Assembly: GCA_037447655.1 (NCBI GenBank)
Contig: JBBHKE010001826.1
Coordinates: 1 to 10,343 of the forward strand
From: Zygnema cylindricum
Taxonomy: Eukaryota > Streptophyta > Zygnematophyceae > Zygnematales > Zygnemataceae
Direction of reading: 5' to 3'
DNA: 10,343 bases
Under the pieces are notes generated by a model, which made no database searches, was not told the origin of the DNA, and saw only the letters and a list, made by a program, of their open reading frames with translations. The number at the start of each line of letters is the position of its first letter. Positions within the stretch are counted from its first letter, which is position 1. The position numbers and the translations under genes are program-made. Shown here piece by piece: positions 8,061 to 10,343 of this stretch.

Positions 8061-8105
8061 TCACTAAAAATTAGACATCTACAACTGTCGCTAATTTCGT
8101 AGTGA
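8061..8105. repeat. Short stem-loop, TCACTAAAAATTAG...CTAATTTCGTAGTGA
   Basis: The left arm TCACTAAAAATTAGACA pairs with the reverse complement of the right arm, TCACTACGAAATTAGCGACA, apart from small bulges. The loop is about 7-9 nt. The outer flanks ATG and CAT extend the pairing after a short bulge. The GTCGCTAATTT-like arm recalls ends of plant MITEs, which is an impression from memory. Confidence 0.5.
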
Positions 8106-8177
8106 AATGACATTTTAATGCAAAATGTGCATTGAAAGTAACCATCAAAGTATAAAAGGGTAAAAACAAAATCAAAT

Positions 8178-8430
8178 ACTACAAAATCCAAAAAAGATTA
8201 ATACATAAAAAAAATAAAAACTAAGAATGACTAGAGCGAATGACCACCAAAATAAAGCATTTTTATGAAATATGAATACAAATATATTCCAAAATATGTA
8301 ATGGAATAAATTAAGGCAAAAAAAAAAAAAACAATTAAAGACTAAAAAATCCAAAAGAGATTAAGCTATACAATAAAAGTGGAAAAAGACAAAAGTAACG
8401 AAGAGAATAACCAACAAAACCAAACGTATT
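8178..8430. repeat. Diverged direct repeat, period about 163 bp
   Basis: The stretch from 8178 (ACTACAAAATCCAAAAAAG) recurs from 8341 (ACTAAAAAATCCAAAAGAG), and both are followed by similar A-rich sequence and an AATGACCACCAAAA / AATAACCAACAAAA motif. Low complexity inflates the similarity, so this is tentative. Confidence 0.4.
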
Positions 8431-8516
8431 TACCAAAGATGACTATCTTTGAAGAGGAGAATTTATAGTACATGACTACCTAAAACCTTAACAAACAAGA
8501 GTATAAACCGTTGGAT

Positions 8517-8590
8517 ATCATGGATGTGGATTAGATCTTGTGTTCACATTTCAAAGATCATCGATGTGGAATAGGTGTTGTGATAGAATG
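8517..8590. repeat. Two-copy 40-bp tandem repeat
   Basis: ATCATGGATGTGGATTAGAT at 8517 is followed exactly 40 bp later by ATCATCGATGTGGAATAGGT at 8557. Both continue into a TTGTG motif before diverging. The second copy is incomplete. Confidence 0.6.
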
Positions 8591-8988
8591 ACTGAGAGGC
8601 ATCGCCAATCGGCTACCATGTTGGCCACTGTGCTTCACTAGAGGAGAGTTCCATCTTGCTCTCGATGACGGACAAAGAGGACACATGAAAGGTGAAAATC
8701 AATAATTTGGTCTGGTAGAAGACTCACTCGACCCATAAACTCCAATAGTGTTTGTGCACACTTGATAAAAAAAAGTCAATAGACTCGTTGGAAGAGTTAA
8801 AAATGTTCGTCGCAAACAGGACAAACTCATTAGTCGTGTCGCCTTGAGTGTAATCTTATCCTTTAGAAGTCATTATTACTTGATTTACCACGCCCATGCA
8901 CAATGTTGTCTGAGAAAGAACGTGGGGTTCAATCAGATCGATGAGTAGTATAACACCACGGGTAATTTTATAGTAGTGGAAAAATACC

Positions 8989-9021
8989 ATGTGAACTTAA
9001 TCGAACTATGTGAACTTAATC
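8989..9021. repeat. 14-bp direct repeat ATGTGAACTTAATC, 19-bp spacing
   Basis: Identical copies lie at 8989-9002 and 9008-9021. The pair may be a local slippage duplication. It sits in a stretch (8600-9480) where I see no other gene or repeat. Confidence 0.7.
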
Positions 9022-9489
9022 ATTTTGAAGACCACTAAACGAGTAACCAGGATCAACGACGAGCAAAGACAAAATTTATAAGAAAGTTATCGTTCCAATA
9101 ATTAATTTCACATATTATTATTCCTACTTTTAATCTTCGTTCAACCTCATCAACTGTAGAATGCATATCCTTATCACCTATCTCACCTTACCATTTAAGT
9201 CGTCAATAAAAGTTCCAACGTACTTACTATAAACGCTTTAAAATAGTACACTTCAAATTATATGTACTTAAAACTTTACGATCTTATAAAAAATGTTGAT
9301 TTTTAAATAACAAACTCACTTTTTATTTTATTGCCATATTTCATACAACGAATACGCGTTACCATTTTATTTTTTTTACCAATGTGCAAGTGATACTTGT
9401 ACGGAACAAATTTGAATTTTTTACCATTAGAGAGAGGAAACGAGGCATTAACCGTTTGAAAAATCTTTCAGTTACGCTATATTTTTCTA

Positions 9490-9575
9490 ATTTTTCTCCT
9501 TTTTTCTTAACATCTCTTCTCCTCTCGTTTCATCTATCTTTTGCTCCTCTCCTCTCGTGTCTTCTCTACCCATCT
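9490..9575 (+). repeat. Polypyrimidine tract with repeated TCTCCTCTCG
   Basis: The plus strand is almost purely C and T for about 85 nt. It contains two CTCCTCTCG blocks about 30 bp apart. This is simple-sequence DNA; the open frame across it is low-complexity and not credible as a gene. Confidence 0.6.
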
Positions 9576-9579
9576 GCTC

Positions 9580-10343
9580 TTTTCATAGTGACCAAATTTA
9601 AGGGTCCATATCTATAAAAATATGAAGATAAAAAATATGTAGTTTAAGTTTAAGTCATGCTAAAGGTAAGGCTAGGCCGTTTCTCACTAGAATATACAAA
9701 ACTTATATAACAAAACCATTTCAATTAAATTTTAGTATATGTATATAAGAGTTTTTTTCGTTGTTTTTTCATCCACGCGAGCTATGATTGAATAAAAAGT
9801 TAAGTAAAAATGTGTAAGAGGAAACTAGAAAAGCGTGATTAACTCAGATAAGGAATAAAAAAAAATAACGAGAGAAAAAAATTATCGTTTTTTTTTTTCT
9901 TTTTTTTTTTGAATTAAATCAAATGTTTAATTTGGTGGATGAGTTCGAAAATGAAAAAATTTCCACCCTAACTATATATATTCAAATACATTTTTTTTTA
10001 TTATTATTAAATTTAATTTCAAAACGACACCCCAACTATAAGTGATATAATAGGCGTTTCTGGCGTACATAAAAATATGCAGAATGCAAATTTGTATTTT
10101 TTAATATTGGAAATTTTAGGTTTTTGTCTTTTCTTTTATTCTATCTTTTTTTTTATGAGCATTTCTTATATTTTTTATTGTGTTTGTTTGTTTAAAATTT
10201 ATATATTTGTTTTTTTATCTTGTTTTTGTTGTTTGTTTGTTTTTTTTTTTCTTTAAAAAGTATCAAGAATATTTCATTTTTTTTTGTTTTAATTTAAAAA
10301 AAAAAACAATGCATATAATAATTAAAAAAAAATATAAAAAAAA
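9580..10343. other. Very AT-rich low-complexity terminal region
   Basis: Long A and T runs dominate (for example at about 9887-9910, 10232-10250 and 10297-10306), with TGTTTGTTTG-type simple repeats near 10180-10240. No gene, transposon end or telomere repeat was recognised up to the window end. Confidence 0.6.

Noticed and set aside
8172-8354. Phenylalanine-rich minus-strand open frame
   Set aside because: It is a translation of A-rich low-complexity DNA with no credible protein features.
9384-9617. Plus-strand frame over the polypyrimidine tract
   Set aside because: Serine/leucine/phenylalanine richness is explained by CT repeats, and no homologous family is recognisable.
10251-10343. Possible telomere or poly(A)-tail end of a retroposon at the window end
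   Set aside because: Only irregular A/T runs are present, with no telomere unit and no target duplication or retroposon body.

Overview
This window looks like nuclear DNA of a plant-lineage eukaryote, most likely a streptophyte. One spliced protein-coding gene lies on the minus strand, inside AT-rich intergenic DNA full of small decayed DNA transposons and low-complexity tracts. The lineage call rests on the gene: its predicted protein has the N-terminal ANTH fold and, in its C-terminal tail, short motifs (GGFDQLLL, a DPF followed by ASANIP, PPYVQM) that I recognise from plant AP180-like clathrin assembly proteins. No bacterial, organellar, tRNA, rRNA, CRISPR or telomeric signature was seen.

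Gene (4953 to 1999, minus strand): three coding exons join in frame across two introns with clean GT...AG borders (AAG|GTACGG...TTTTCAG|GG and CAG|GTGAGT...ATGCAG|GC). They give a predicted 565-residue endocytic adaptor: ANTH domain at about residues 20-317 and a disordered Q/S/G/A-rich tail with one DPF motif. The phosphoinositide-binding basic cluster typical of ANTH domains is missing, which makes this a divergent paralogue.

1-1998: a 371-bp-period tandem duplication (330-1062) runs into a roughly 515-bp element with imperfect terminal inverted repeats (986-1500). Then comes about 500 bp of downstream flank without a convincing gene. 4954-5593: 5' flank of the gene with a possible leader splice acceptor and a G-box.

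5594-7473: a cluster of MITE-like elements. A 203-bp element with 21-bp inverted repeats (5594-5796) abuts a hAT-like element with TAGTGTTGGG ends (5795-6168). The pair as a unit is bracketed by a perfect 8-bp direct repeat, CTGATAAC. A further element has 92-bp inverted arms (6349-6440 and 6812-6903), and a decayed relative of the hAT-like element lies at 7121-7473.

7474-10343: gene-poor, very AT-rich DNA with a short stem-loop (8061-8105), several small direct or tandem repeats (8178-8430, 8517-8590, 8989-9021), a polypyrimidine tract (about 9490-9575) and long A/T runs up to the window end.

As the only recognisable gene, the clathrin assembly protein does not form a pathway with anything else here. 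The rest records repeated insertion and decay of non-autonomous transposons; no transposase gene was seen.
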